This document shows positions 10,792-23,800 of a DNA stretch of 64,000 nucleotides, piece after piece (the stretch's first letter is position 1; each line of letters starts with the position of its first letter). The position numbers and the translations under genes were made by a program. Below the pieces are notes generated by a model. That model worked only from the letters and a program-made list of their open reading frames with translations. It had not been told where the DNA came from and did no database searches. Origin of the DNA: Protonemura montana (Eukaryota; Arthropoda; Insecta; Plecoptera; Nemouridae). Location: assembly GCA_947568835.1 (NCBI GenBank), contig OX387605.1, positions 9,924,418 to 9,988,417 of the forward strand, read 5' to 3'.

Positions 10792-13152
10792 ATGAAGGTC
10801 TCAACGATTGGTCTGATTTATTTATTATTTATAACGTGCATCCACGTTTCATCCAGTTCACGCATTCTGGGTGTTTTCTTTTATCCCGGAAAAAGCCACT
10901 TTCTAGTTGCACAGCCTCTCTTAGAGGAACTCGCCTTGAGAGGTCATGAGGTCGACGTGGTAAGCTTCTTCCCTCGTTCGACGCCATTGGCCAACTACAA
11001 GGACATCAGCATCGAGGGCGCAATCCCTCTCAAGACCAACAACTACTCGATGGACGTTTGGACCACTATGGACTGGAAAACGGTCAGACGGGAAAACATT
11101 TGGAAGGGCGGAGTGGCCGTATGTGAAAAAATATTCCAGCACCCAAACGTACAGAGCTTGATACATTCAAACGCAAAATATGATCTCTTATTAACAGAAA
11201 TTTTTGGAAGCGAGTGCCAATTAGGCTTCTCTTACAAATTTCAAGCTCCTACTGTGGTGATATTTTCAAGCAAGCCTTTTTCGTGGAATACGGATCCCCT
11301 TGGGAGCCCCGAGCATCCGGCGTTCATCTCCAGTACCCAGTTTGCATATCCCGACGAAATGTCCTTCGTGCAGCGGCTTATAAACACCTTGTATTGGGTG
11401 GATGTCCGCATTGGATTTTGGTATTACTCGCAAATTCCATCAGATACGGTGGCAAGGAAGCATTTCGGAAATGCGATGCCCCCTCTGGGGGACATTGCGA
11501 AAAATACGAGTATTTTGTTGGTGAACCAACATTTTAGCCTGAACAGGGCTAAACCTCACGTACCTGCTGTAATAGAAGTTGGGGGAATACACATCCAGAA
11601 ATTAAAACCATTACCCGAGGTGAGCCAGCCATGTTACCTACACTTTATATAAATGGTTTCCGAATAAATAAATTTAAAAAAAGACACGATTAAATTAACT
11701 AGAAGCAGAGGTACTTCTTGGAGAAGACAAAATAAAAAACATTTAACAGAAAATAACAAATGTAATGAATCTACTCCGGAATTTCAAATATTAATTGAAA
11801 AGTTTGTCGCGTGCGCGCCGGGCCGTCGTAGGAGCTGGACCGTTGGCTGAACTCGTCCGAGGCCGGCGTCGTCTACTTCAGCATGGGTTCGATGCTTCGT
11901 GGCGACACCTTCCCCGACGACAAACTCGCCGCGTTCGTCGACGCGTTCAGGGAAATCCCGCAACGGGTCTTGTGGAAATGGGAGGGCGACGCGTTACCGG
12001 GGCAACCGGAAAACGTGCGCATTGGCAAGTGGTTGCCCCAACGTGACATTCTGGGTACGAGGCATGATTTTTTTTTTTATTATTCGGTTAGCTCACTTAG
12101 CTCGTGAATACTAATTTAGATTTTCTCTTTTTTGATAAAGAAATGTGAGGGGAAAGTTTGAGACTGTTCTGTATTCTAGCTTACAAATCTATTTTCTCAT
12201 GGATTTCCATAATTTTCCGATATCACGAACGAATTTGATCAGTCGCCTTGCTTAGAAAAGTCCTAGTGTCATTGCAGACCACTAAGGATTAAATAGTTTC
12301 ACTTTAAATGAGTCTCCACCTCAACACTTGAGTGCAATATTATTTGTTTTTCTTGCTCTAGATCACCCTAAAGTCAAGGTGTTCATCACCCACGGAGGCC
12401 TGCTTGGAACGATGGAGGCCATCGAGAGTGGAGTTCCCCTGATCGGGATTCCCGTGTTCGGTGATCAGCAATACAACATGAGATGCTATGTCACCGATGG
12501 TGTGGCCGAGAAGATCGAGTACCAAGAGATCACCAAAGATCGGGTGCTTACCACTCTGAAGAAAGTACTCGATGACCCCAGGTAATTGAACATTCTTGCT
12601 TACACAAAAGTAATGTTTTGCGCTGACATTCCTTTGTTTGAACCGAGACTTTAAATTACGAAGCAATTCGAGCTTCAATTTATAATGGATGCTTGTATAA
12701 AAATAAACCTAAACTAGATGCTATCAACTACAAGCTAGTAGAGAAAAAAACAAATCTTTAAAATTCTTTCCCGAAATCGACTCACATTCCAGGCACATCA
12801 CATTCCTCTAGCTCGACACAAGCTCTCTGGAATACAGAAATAAATATAAGCGAATTGTTTGTTACTAACCAGTTACGCTGCCAATGCTCGACGTTTCTCC
12901 CGGATATTCCGCGATCGACCGCTCTCCGCGCTGGACCAAGCAACTTATTGGACAGAATACGTCATCCGCCACCGCGGCGCTGCGCATCTGAGAAGTGGCG
13001 CCGTGACGCTGCCTTGGTACCAGTATTTGCTGCTAGATGTCATTGCGTTCCTGCTAGCGGCGTCGGCAGCTGCACTAGTAGCGCTCTATTTCGTCGTGAA
13101 GTTACTGCTACGCACGTGCATGCCGACCAAAAGTAAAACAAAACAAAATTAA
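10792..13152 (+). CDS. UDP-glycosyltransferase D, complete
   Basis: This is an intact ER UGT of 516 residues. The exons are 10792-11619, 11832-12054, 12362-12581 and 12873-13152. The ATG follows its acceptor at once and begins a signal peptide (MKVSTIGLIYLLFITCI). SRILGVFFYPGKSH places the catalytic-base His at residue 36. YDLLLTEIF and EVGGIHI follow before the domain boundary. The sugar-nucleotide half has ELDRWL, GVVYFSMGS, KWLPQRDIL, FITHGGLLG and GDQQYN. The tail has WYQYLLLDV, an alanine- and leucine-rich membrane helix and a KTKQN end, a KxKxx retrieval signal. Exon 3 is clearly GC-richer than the introns. Splice phases match the other three genes, which supports descent by tandem duplication. 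It is the last gene of the cluster and converges on the Side gene. Confidence 0.95.
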
Positions 13153-13179
13153 AATTTGGAAGATGGTTACATGTTTGAT

Positions 13180-13185
13180 AATAAA
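13180..13185 (+). terminator. Poly(A) signal of UGT D
   Basis: An AATAAA lies 28 bases after the UGT D stop codon, followed by an A/T-rich tract. Confidence 0.75.
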
Positions 13186-14372
13186 ATGAATATACTCAAA
13201 TTATTATTATTATAGAAATATATATTTATCACATTTTTTTTTTGTATAATAATGTACAATGAACATTTATATATAAGGTCAGCACCAGACTCGCCCCAAT
13301 GTTTTTTTTTCCGTTATACGTAGTCTTCAGCATACCACGGTTGGTTAACTTTTAGGACCACAGGGGATTAGGAATGTAATAACAGCAAAATTGAAATTCA
13401 GTCGACGAAAATTTCGAGTGCACAAATCACTTTACCAAACTGTCCAACTGTTAAGAAATGCATTTGGACTTTTGGCCAGCATTGCCTGATGCTGTTTTTT
13501 GTTTTTTTGTAAAACTGAGTTGACGCCGGAATGACGCGCATGTTTTCGGGGATGAGTAAGCAAGGGAAGGGTAAGCGGTCGAACACGGGGATTTCTAGAT
13601 TAGGAAATAATGTGAACCGCAAAGTTTCTTCCCGGAGTGTGTTTTAAACATACCTGTGAAAACAGCAGTTAAAATTGCTCTCCAATGGACGGACTTGCCT
13701 CAAGGATAAAAGTTTTGACCAAATTGGATACATGTCGTCTAGAATTTCTAGCTTTGCTCGATCAAAACTTAATAACTATGTATGGTCCGTGAAAATGTAG
13801 ACATTTTTCAACCTGGAATTGAATGAAACAAATATGTATCAATATTAATCAATGAAAATCACTGAACAAAAGTGGATGTATAAATTCGCAGAAAAAATTG
13901 TGGAAAAAAAACGATGTCATACAATTTTTGCTGGACAAATAGTGTTTTCCCCCAAATCCGCAAATATTCTGTCGAACATGGACGAACACCACTACGTAAC
14001 CGAATGCGAATTCGTTTAGAAAAGGGTTATTTGCACAATTTCGTTTGATAACATTTGGTTGTTTAAAAAAAAACCTGATCATGTCCATTCTTGTAGCTTG
14101 TCGTCGCAACCAGATACAATTTTAAATGAACGCATTACAGCTCATTTTCGATTCCAAGCCTTTACCCGAAAACTACATAAATGTGAATTAACGTTGCACC
14201 GCCACCACTGAAAAGCTGAATGACATCAATAGGTTTTCCCTACGTTTTGGAAGAGATAGACTTGCACATTTTCGTAAACTTCCCCTCATAAAATCACTTG
14301 AAAGATAACGTTCTTACGGGCAGTGATTTCCAGGGGACACAACTTTGACGTACCGGCGTCGGCGTCGCGGCG
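13186..14372. other. Convergent intergenic region and Side 3-prime UTR
   Basis: This stretch lies between the UGT D poly(A) signal and the Side stop codon, and must contain the 3-prime UTR of the - strand gene. I did not find a canonical AATAAA on the - strand, so the transcript end is not placed. No other gene is visible. Confidence 0.5.
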
Positions 14373-14807
14373 CTAGACCGCGCTCTCTTTATGTAGAATC
14401 ATCGGCGTCTGCGTTTCGGCGTTCTGTTTTTGCGCCGTCGGCAAAGTTCTGTAGCCCAGGGGCTGCGCCAGCATTGACGTTGACGAATGCGGTGATGTCT
14501 GCTTCAAAACATCTTGATTGTGAAGTTGGTGCACACTCTGTTGTGGCAGCGGCTGTTGATAGTGGGGCTGCTGATGGTGCAACTGTTGATGGCTGATTTG
14601 AATGATTTGTTGCTGGTTTAAGATCGATGGTGTGACGTTGAGGATTGTTGGCGATGCCTGCATAGCGTATGGTGCATGTTGTTGTTGCGGTTGAAAGTGG
14701 GTTTGTTGTTGTTGTTGCAGAAGTGGTTGTTGTGGTTGCTGGTGATGGTCAGTCTCAGTGCCCGTGTCTCGCCACATAACGTGGTGCCAGCGAACTGGTT
14801 GTCCAGT
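14373..14807 (-). CDS. Side last coding exon: Q-rich tail with ESAV end
   Basis: The acceptor is TTTAG before ACTGG, and the reading opens [14 protein letters not shown]. The rest is very rich in Gln, His and Pro (runs such as [15 protein letters not shown]). It ends ESAV and a TAG stop, which fits a class I PDZ ligand. The exon is 435 nt, phase 0. Confidence 0.85.
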   Translation of the reverse strand, partial: TGQPVRWHHVMWRDTGTETDHHQQPQQPLLQQQQQTHFQPQQQHAPYAMQASPTILNVTPSILNQQQIIQISHQQLHHQQPHYQQPLPQQSVHQLHNQDVLKQTSPHSSTSMLAQPLGYRTLPTAQKQNAETQTPMILHKESAV

Positions 14808-17800
14808 CTAAACAAATTATATGATAATTAATTCGAGTGGGATTGGATTTTAAAGACATTTTTTTCAAACATTAATTTTTTTAACGGAAGTCTTAAACTT
14901 TATTGCTTAGCGTGCAAGTCGGCTGAATTCTGTAAGCTTCATAATTTGAAAATTTCTCAAAAACATAGATTTCTTTGTTTCATCTCTGTGACTACGTTCA
15001 GAAGAAAATAGTTCTGTGTAGAAAAACTCTAAAAAATATTTTGCCACAACAGGTAATGAGTTCGAAGTGAAAATTCCAATGCTAATTTTGCTAGCTTTAA
15101 CACTTAGGTCGGGTTTCACCAACATTTTCAACTATAAGTTGGATCTCTAACTCACAGAAAGATCTGAATTTCACTGCATGTGATTGGAAGTCGTCGTGGC
15201 GTTAGTTTCAACTAACACTTCAACTAGTAGTTGAGATTTTGGTCAACTCGGACCTCAGGTATGGTCAGAAAAATTTACAAGTCTCATCTACTAAATAAAA
15301 TTCTGGCGTTTTATTTTTTAGTTTGATATTTTCTACTTCCATACTCTCGAAATCTAACCCCTCAATTAATTACAACGATAAAATGATGAGACTTCCAAAC
15401 TCGATGTTAACCATGTTCCCCATGTCCCACGGCCATAGTCCTGGAACCGAGAACCAAGAACCGGTAACCGGAAACCGGTAACCGGATCCTTCCAATTACC
15501 GTACCGCGGCGTGTGTTCTCGGAAGCGTCTGCACGTGCTCGTACACGGCATTGTGAGACGGCGTCTCCATACAAAACGGCGCCTGACCCGATTGGCCACC
15601 GGTTTTGTGCACGTCGTAAGCGTATTCCGTCGGGTGGTCCAAGTCTGAAACGAATCGATCAAAACAATACATAGGTACACAAAACTCGTAAACAAAATAA
15701 ATATCGAAAAAAAAAACACATTAAGTGTTCAATCTGAGCAAATTTGCCACATCTATACCATTTTTATGAGGAATAACGTCAGGGTTCCTCTCATCCATTT
15801 CTAGAGCGTCGTCATTGGTGATTGTCGCTAGTGCCTTCGTCTCGCGAAGGTCCACCGTCAAAGTGTTGCCTCCCCCAGGGAAGATTTTGCTGGCGGGGTC
15901 AACAAGGGTCTCTGGGGACGCTGAGCCTGTGCGCTGGCCGTCGGAATCGTCCGAGTCGCATCCGCTCCCTCGAAACTGCAACGTGACAGTACACATCAAA
16001 AGAATGAAGAAACTTTCGACGGAGAGCGCGGACCAATATGTTTTATGCTTTTATACCTTCAATCGAATTTTCTTTTTGTTTCTTTTTTTTTTTTGTGATG
16101 TGATATTATATTTCAATCTGTTATACCAGTTGCTAGTCGTAAGATGATATAGAGTCGGGAACGGGACATATTTCTAAAGCTTTCTATTCTCAACCTCAAA
16201 TTGAGAGCGAAAAGTTATTTTAGGTTGAACGAATTTTATTTAAATTGATTTCGGAGAGTTTCTGGGAAGAGTCAAATTCGATGTCAAGCAGCAGGACACG
16301 GTCAGTGGAGTATCTCACAGAGTACATGAAAGGGAAATGAGCAAATTTTAGGGAAGCAAGCAGCCAGTTTAAATAAAATTATGCAAACAAAATTGCCAGC
16401 GGCCGCTTTTTGGTACATATATGCTTACTTGCTGAAGCAAGTTATTACCAGGAAGTAAAAAGAACCCTACTGTGGAATGTTTTACCCTCTTAATTTGAAT
16501 TTTCTGTTAGCATTGATAAAACAAAAAACCTAAAATAGAATCGGTTTAAAAATTAAAAAATTTGAATCCGTGAAGGAAGTCACTCGATTGCAATATCAGA
16601 GAATCACGGTTCGTTGTCAAAACAGCCAAAACAACTTGAAAAAAAAAACTGTTCAACAATCCATTACCCATATTTTACCCAGAAAATAGTATACGGTGAG
16701 CGAGCACAAAAGTCTGGCTGTAACATCTGCTTTATTATATCGCCAAGCAAACATCACATCAAAATCCGCTCAATCTTAACGGGCATAGTTGGGTATAATG
16801 GTATATCGGTTAGCCCAAGACGAGCGGCCGCATAGTTACCCTAAAAATGATGATTCCAGCTATGCCGACGACCGCAAGGGCGATGACTATACCCGCCACA
16901 ATCCACAGAACCGAGGTCACTTGGGGGATGAGGGGCGTCTCGGTAGCTGCCGGCGTCCGTCGATGCTCTTGATAAGATATCTTATGTGTCGCTGCGCTGA
17001 GCGTCAGGACCTACGGGAAAGAAACCGGGTCCTTGTTGGTTAGATCGATGTGATTATATGTCCAACTTTCTTAGAGACGGTTCGATATCTTTGACACTAG
17101 TTAATACGTTTTTGCTGATACGTTTTTTCTTGCTAGAAACGTGGGAATGAAACATTGCGAAAGAATTAACGACTGTCTCTTATAAATTAACTTTCGAGGT
17201 CACTGTTTTTTAAATCATGTATACGCTCGTTATTACAAAATGGAAAATAAGTTTGTTCGAAAATTCGACGTCATTAATTCGTTTCTCAGAATCACAATCA
17301 GTATTCGTCAATTTGTTTGACAAAATACCTGTTAATTTATTCAACAAATCAGTTCGTAGAAGTCTCCAGATCTTGGGCCGGAGATTCCAAAAATGCACCG
17401 TCCCAGCAGTAACCGGGCAATGAATCGCAAAGAATCGGACCAACTCACGTCGCTGCTGCGCCCCTTGCCGTTGCTCGAGTACACCGTCAAGAAGTAGCCG
17501 ACCCCCGGCTCCAAGCCAGTCACAATAAATTCGGGCTTGGTGCGGCTCGTGACATTCGATATGAGGCGTCGTTTCTCGTCGACGCCAACCGACGCCGAGT
17601 AGAGCTCCAAGGTGAACTCCTGGGGGAGGCCTCCATCAAAGCCTCTAACGCAGCTCACTTGCAGCGAACGCGTCGTCCTGTTAGTCAGCACGCAATTGCG
17701 GGGCGCGTCGGGTTTACCTGAGACAAAAGACAGGCTCATGATAACTCATCCTGCACTTCATGAATATTGATGACGTCGAAAGAGGACCTTGCCTTTGGGT

Positions 17801-20800
17801 ATGGCTATACGCCTGCATGACTACACCAAGCCAAACTAGGTTCTTAGTGAGGAAGTAGAAACCTAATTATTATTGATAAACTCTCTCTGAGGTTGATAAA
17901 CAATTCCTTGTAGCTACGCATCTCATGCACACTTTGAACCATTTTGGGATTCATCACATTTTTGGCTGCCCTTTCATTGCCTGTCATATTAAAATGGCAT
18001 GTTGAGCAAAGTGCGTAAGCTATTGTCTGCCTGTAATTAATCACCGTTAGCATCGTCAAATTATAATGTGTTTTCTTTCTTAATTGAGCAAGAAGTGCGA
18101 AACGATAGTGTTTTGCAAAGATGCTTGTCCTATATTCTCGAACATTGCCGCTGCACTATACGCTTCATTTACAGGATCAAAGAGCTCTATCAATTTCATA
18201 AAATACCCTACAAAATGAACGAGGTTTTTGTAGCGTCGGCGTCGGCGCCGGAGTCGGGGTAGGCGACGACGGCGTCGGTGGAGACTTAACGCCTGCTATT
18301 AAACGGCGTCTTCTTTGCGCATCTAGACCCCAATTCACTCTGACCCTATCTTTGGTGTGACCCCCTTTTTTTAATAAGCCATTATAAGTAAGTTTCGTCA
18401 AAGGCAACAACGACGCCCCTCTGAAAAGGTTTTTGTCACATTGTAACTGCGGAGGAGGCGATGAGGAGGAGGATCAAAAAGAAGAGAGTCACATCACTGG
18501 GAAAAGTTAATGAGTGCTGTAGGTATGTCATTAATCACTAAGTTTCCAGTGAAAACTCTTCTGTTCGTTACTGAAACGATGATGGATGTGTTCAAAATAT
18601 ATAGGCGCCAGTATAACTTTAACAAAAAAAAAACACACACAATGTTGTGCGAATTTGTCCGCGCGATGAAGATAACATTCGAAATGAAACTAAAGGGGTC
18701 GTTCGAGAACGACCGTTCGGCTAGAACAGTGGCGCTGTCTTTAATGAAGTCGTTTATGTAAAAATAAAGGATCGGCGTTATGACTTCGAACATTACCAGC
18801 CATTATGGTATATGGAAATAGTGTGTCAAGACAAATGACAAGCTATGAAGCAGAAGACGCCATGTTTTTCAATGCGTTGTGGAAAATTTAGTGTTTAAGT
18901 TGCGTGCTGTTGTAACAGACCAGATAGATCATGTAGCATTTCACAGCAGCATGTGTTGTTAATGAACAACTACAGACAACGAACGGCTTCAGAGACGGAG
19001 GCAGAGTTTTCAAGCAAAAACCTATATGTGCTGCATTTACAAACGCACGCTTGGTTTTTCCAGAGCACATGAAATAAGCATAACCATACATCATAACTAC
19101 ACCCCAAGGCAGTACATAAGTAACAGAAGCTAACTAACATTACACCAATTGTAGTCATTACATAGCTTTCCTAGTAATTTGTTTCGAAATGTTTATTCAC
19201 AAACATGAAAAGTGGCTTACTAGTTTAACGTTTTGTCGGAGCATGCTAATGTGGTGGCTATTTCCCATAAGTAAAAATAGACGGTAACAAAGCAAAGCAC
19301 AACAGAAAACACGAATTTATCAACGGTTTTTAAGCTTGGTGGTTAAAAAGAGTTTGATATACCTGCAGGAACTAGATGGTAAATGCACGGCACAGCCTGC
19401 GCGCCCAGCTCGTTACGTCCCCAGCAGAGTAGCGTGCCGTAGTCTCGCTCGGAAGTCGGGGTGTAGTTGGCTATGCTCCTGCCGCCTCCCGAGGTGACGT
19501 CGCCAACCTCCAGAGACTGTACGGCCGAGTTGTTGAACGACCAGCGGAAGAGATTGGCTGGAGGGTTGGCATCCACGTCACAGGTTATGTGGACTTGCTC
19601 GTTGCGGGCGGCGCCGTATACGCGCTGCTGCCCTTTGACGCAGACAGGCCCATCTGGAAAGAGAGCATGTAATGGAACACGGCGACTCAAAACTAGTTAC
19701 GGTTGTTCTTTAAGGGTGTTTGGTGTTTTTTTTTTTTTGTAGCAGCGGATGATGAAGTCTTGTAAATTGGAAATTTTAAAGGCTTGGGGCTTGGCTTAAT
19801 GTTGTGAACCGAATGAAAAACTCGAGTTGTAGATATTGATTTTCGCTGCGGAACATTTTATCGAGGAAAGTTTTTAAGGCTGGTCGCGTTTATTTCTCGG
19901 CGAAAATAAGCTAATAAATTCTACTATATAGAAAGATTTAAAGAACAAATCAGATCCATCCGGAATGATTTACTTTGGTATTCCGACCACGATATTAAAT
20001 AAAAAAGAAAATTCCTCTTTCCGTTATTTAATAAAGGGCGTAAACTCACTTAAACTCCTATTAAATTCCTATTATAAAAATTTAAGTTTTAGAATTAAAC
20101 TCGTAGTACTTGAACAATTTTCCCTGGAAACTTTCCAAGTAATTAATTAATTAAACAACGGGCTCTTCTTAAGAATGGGAAGTCAACAGGTGGAGAAAAT
20201 ACACCAGGTATGTTATACGCTTTCATGTTTCTCACAATCGATAATTTCTCTCGCGTTATTTGTTGGAAAACTTAGCACCACGCTGTCTGAAAGATTTACA
20301 CGAGTTGAGAAAGGAGAGCTGCTAGCGCTGCACCACAAGAAATAAATTATGGTGTAAAAACACAAACTATCTTGGTTCCGCTTCCTCTCTATTTCTTTAG
20401 CGAGCCATTGGACCTAGATAGCAGCTACGAAAATATGGCTCCGAGGCTCGGGCTACAAGGATCCATAGCCGAAGTTTTTTTTTTTTGTATTAGCTGATAA
20501 AAAAAAAAGGAGACAAAGACCGCAGGGTAGCATTGCTTTTGTATCTTAAAGCGGGCAATTCTGTTGATATATGTATGAATGCAGTTCGGGAAAAAAGAAA
20601 AGCGAAACAACGTTTTTAGATGATGGAAAATCTTAGCCTCTCTTCAAAAGAAACATGTTGTTCCCAACAGATGCTTTGAAGATGTTTAATGTACGCAGAT
20701 TGATCACGTCATGTAGAGCCATGTAATTTTCGTACCAACGAAACGCGTCTTACGCTGATCGCAATGTACATTTCCAGTTGAAAGCGCACATCTTTGCTTA

Positions 20801-23800
20801 AGGCAAATAGAAAAGTGTATACACGTTCAAGTCTGTAAAAATAAAATGTTATTTATTTGCTCTAGACTGGAAATATTGACTCAAGATATAGATTTTGTAT
20901 TTTAATTTTTATCTTACAAAGTAGAGAGATGAAAATTGTTGACTTTACGACCGTTGATCCATGGAGTCAGCCGTTCCAATTCGAACGGCATATGAGTTAC
21001 CAAAAAATGTTGGAAAAGATAAAGGCGATCTTTGTTGACTAAGGTTCCAATGGTCTTCGGTAAATAAAATTCCAGCTATAGATTTAAAAAAATATTTTCC
21101 CAGTGGAACATCGTTTATCTAGTAAAAACAGTTTTCTGTGTTTGCTCAGTGAGTTTGCCAGGTGCCACAATGCGGACCACTCAAAAACTGCTAAAAAAAC
21201 GGATAGCAAAACAATGTTTTCAAAACAAAAACAAAAAGCTCGGTGCTAAATCGTAACGCTTCCAAATTTCACCCGCCTAAAGGAAATTGTGTAGAGAAAG
21301 TGAGGCTATTGCGTGGAAACTGCAAAACGAACTATTCCCTATCATCCACGAACAGAAAATGTGTGGAAAATGCGAGGGAACTGCAAAACAAACTGCTTCT
21401 TTCCACCTTAATTATTCACGACCTATAAAATTAGATTGCCCTTTAAGCAAATGCATGAGACAGGGCAACTGGAACATGCTCTAAAATTTTAACTCTACTT
21501 ACATTTGACGTCCAGTTGAAAGGGGTTGCTCTCCCGCTCCCCTTCAGGATTGCTTGCGACGCAAGTGTACGAACCAGAAATGTTTCGCGAGACCGACTGG
21601 AGGACGAGCGTTTGATTGCTGATGATTGTTCCAGCGCTGGCATTGTTGTGCAGAGTACGACCCTAGGACACAACAATTGTTTACAGAAAATTTACACGTT
21701 GGTACACGTAGTACGTAATTTGTACAGAGTGGTTGATTCATTAACTAGTAATTGCGCTTACGTTATGTCTCCATGCGACTCTCTTCACCCACGGGTTGGC
21801 TCGAATATTACATTCAAAATAGACGTCGACGCCTTCCTTAATGGAACTGCTGTTCAGGTTGCTGCCGAGCTCCAGTGACAGCACAGGAGCATCTGGAAAA
21901 TGTCCCAAAGTGGCTTGTATGGGTGGATACGGAATTTGGCGGAAGTCATGCTTATAATTGAACATTTGCATTTAAAGGAAAATTTTAACGAAGGTAATAG
22001 TTGTGTAATAATCATGTTTGTTGGGTGGTAACCGGAAAAGAAAAGCGGAAAGAAAAGAGTGCGCTAAATATTGATTTAAAACTTTGGTGGGTGGAAAATC
22101 ATGTTGCGGAGGGAAAATCTGACATTTCAGAGAGATGAGGCAGCTGAGTGGTGAATAAAGGAAATTTACGTGTTGAATACCAAATGAGCTAGGAGATTAT
22201 TTCGAGCTCTAGCAATTTGTTTTACTAGCAAGTAGCTGTCATGCTGAACAATATTACGTTGAAATGAAATTATTGCTTTCAATGGGAAAACATCTCTCAT
22301 CGATTTGCGGCTTGACGGAGAGGTAACACCTTTTCAGACAGTTACCTAACAAGACTGACAGCTCCTAACCGAACTAACTTTTACCATTCCCTGTCTTCAT
22401 TTTCAAATGCTGGGGAAAGATAGAAACAAAACAAAATAAAACGCAAAATACAGAACTTTTTCCTTCACCATCTTGTCCCTATTATTCCTCACCAAATAAA
22501 AATAAAACTGCATTAGCACATCACATAAGTTGTCATAGATACCTTCACACAAAGTGAACTTTGTCTCATTCGGCTAGTTCACGAAAAAAAGCATTACTCT
22601 CAGGGGACCACTATTTTATATCCACTTGGACACATAACCTGTATGTTTTTTTTGGTCATCTCCAGCACATTTTCTCATTCGGTCTGACCGGTCCAATCTA
22701 GTAACTCACAGTGCACATTTAGGGCCCATGCGACGTCCAGCGAGCTGTCTGATATGTGTGGATTGCCGGCCCGGCAGGAAAGCACTTTTCCACTGTCTTC
22801 CACCAAAGGCGCCAGCGTCAGCACCGACGTCGTCACGTTCTCGTCGGGGCTCGTCTAATAAGAACGTCTACATGATACCTTGACATCCTTCACGACGACG
22901 GCGTTAATTAATAATTAGTGAATATTATACCTATGCTCATATTATACAAGTACGGGCCTTGCTCAATTATGAAGTTGAAAAACGATATGTTAACTTTTTT
23001 CTTGTGTCGAGTTCATTATCATTATATCATGTAAGTTATACAGTGAACATTTTGTAGAAGCGCTAACGAGTTCATTGAAAGTTTCGTTGTTAGACTTTTA
23101 GTATACCTATAGCTACCAAAAATCAAAGTAGTTGAATGCTTCGTAGGTGTTAATTTCAAAATTCAGTAAAAAAAAAAATTATGTAGAATGATTTTTCTTT
23201 AATTTGGCTCGACAAAATCGTTCTTACGCATACATTTATTTCACAGATAGTTCAATGAACATTAAAGTAGAGGCTTAAAATTCAACCGAGCGCTAAAAAT
23301 ACTCTGCGTGAAGCTTTACAGAAAACTTTCACCACCAAATTAGAGCATTAGAGAAATTTGTATGCTTGAAACTAGTTGACATAATACGTTAAGCACGTCG
23401 GTGCTAGCTAATACGTCATGATTTTTTACTAATTCCTAGTATTTATTATTTTAATGAAGGAATTACAGAGTCGAATCTCGCGAAGGGCAGCGCCGGACTT
23501 AAGCCACATGAAACTTTAAGCTTCATTTGAATGAACTCCTATAGCCTGGTGAAAAGTGTGATGGGCTTAGGTTGACGCTGAAAGCAAACATAAAATTCAG
23601 TCCTGATCAAAGCGTGTGCAATGTTGTATGTGAACAACATGTCGAATAGACCAGCCTTCGACCCTACACAGTTCGTATATCAGACTGTACATGACACTAT
23701 AAACCTCAGAGTATCGCGCAGTCCCCCAGCGTATTATTGGATTATTATGGTTATTTCACGCGGAGTTACATAAAAGATTTCGAACACAATGCTAATAGTG

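Noticed and set aside
18177-18410. Frame with Pro-Thr repeats on the - strand
   Set aside because: It comes from a GGCGTC-rich simple repeat within the intron between Ig5 and FN3, and splicing skips it without loss of frame.
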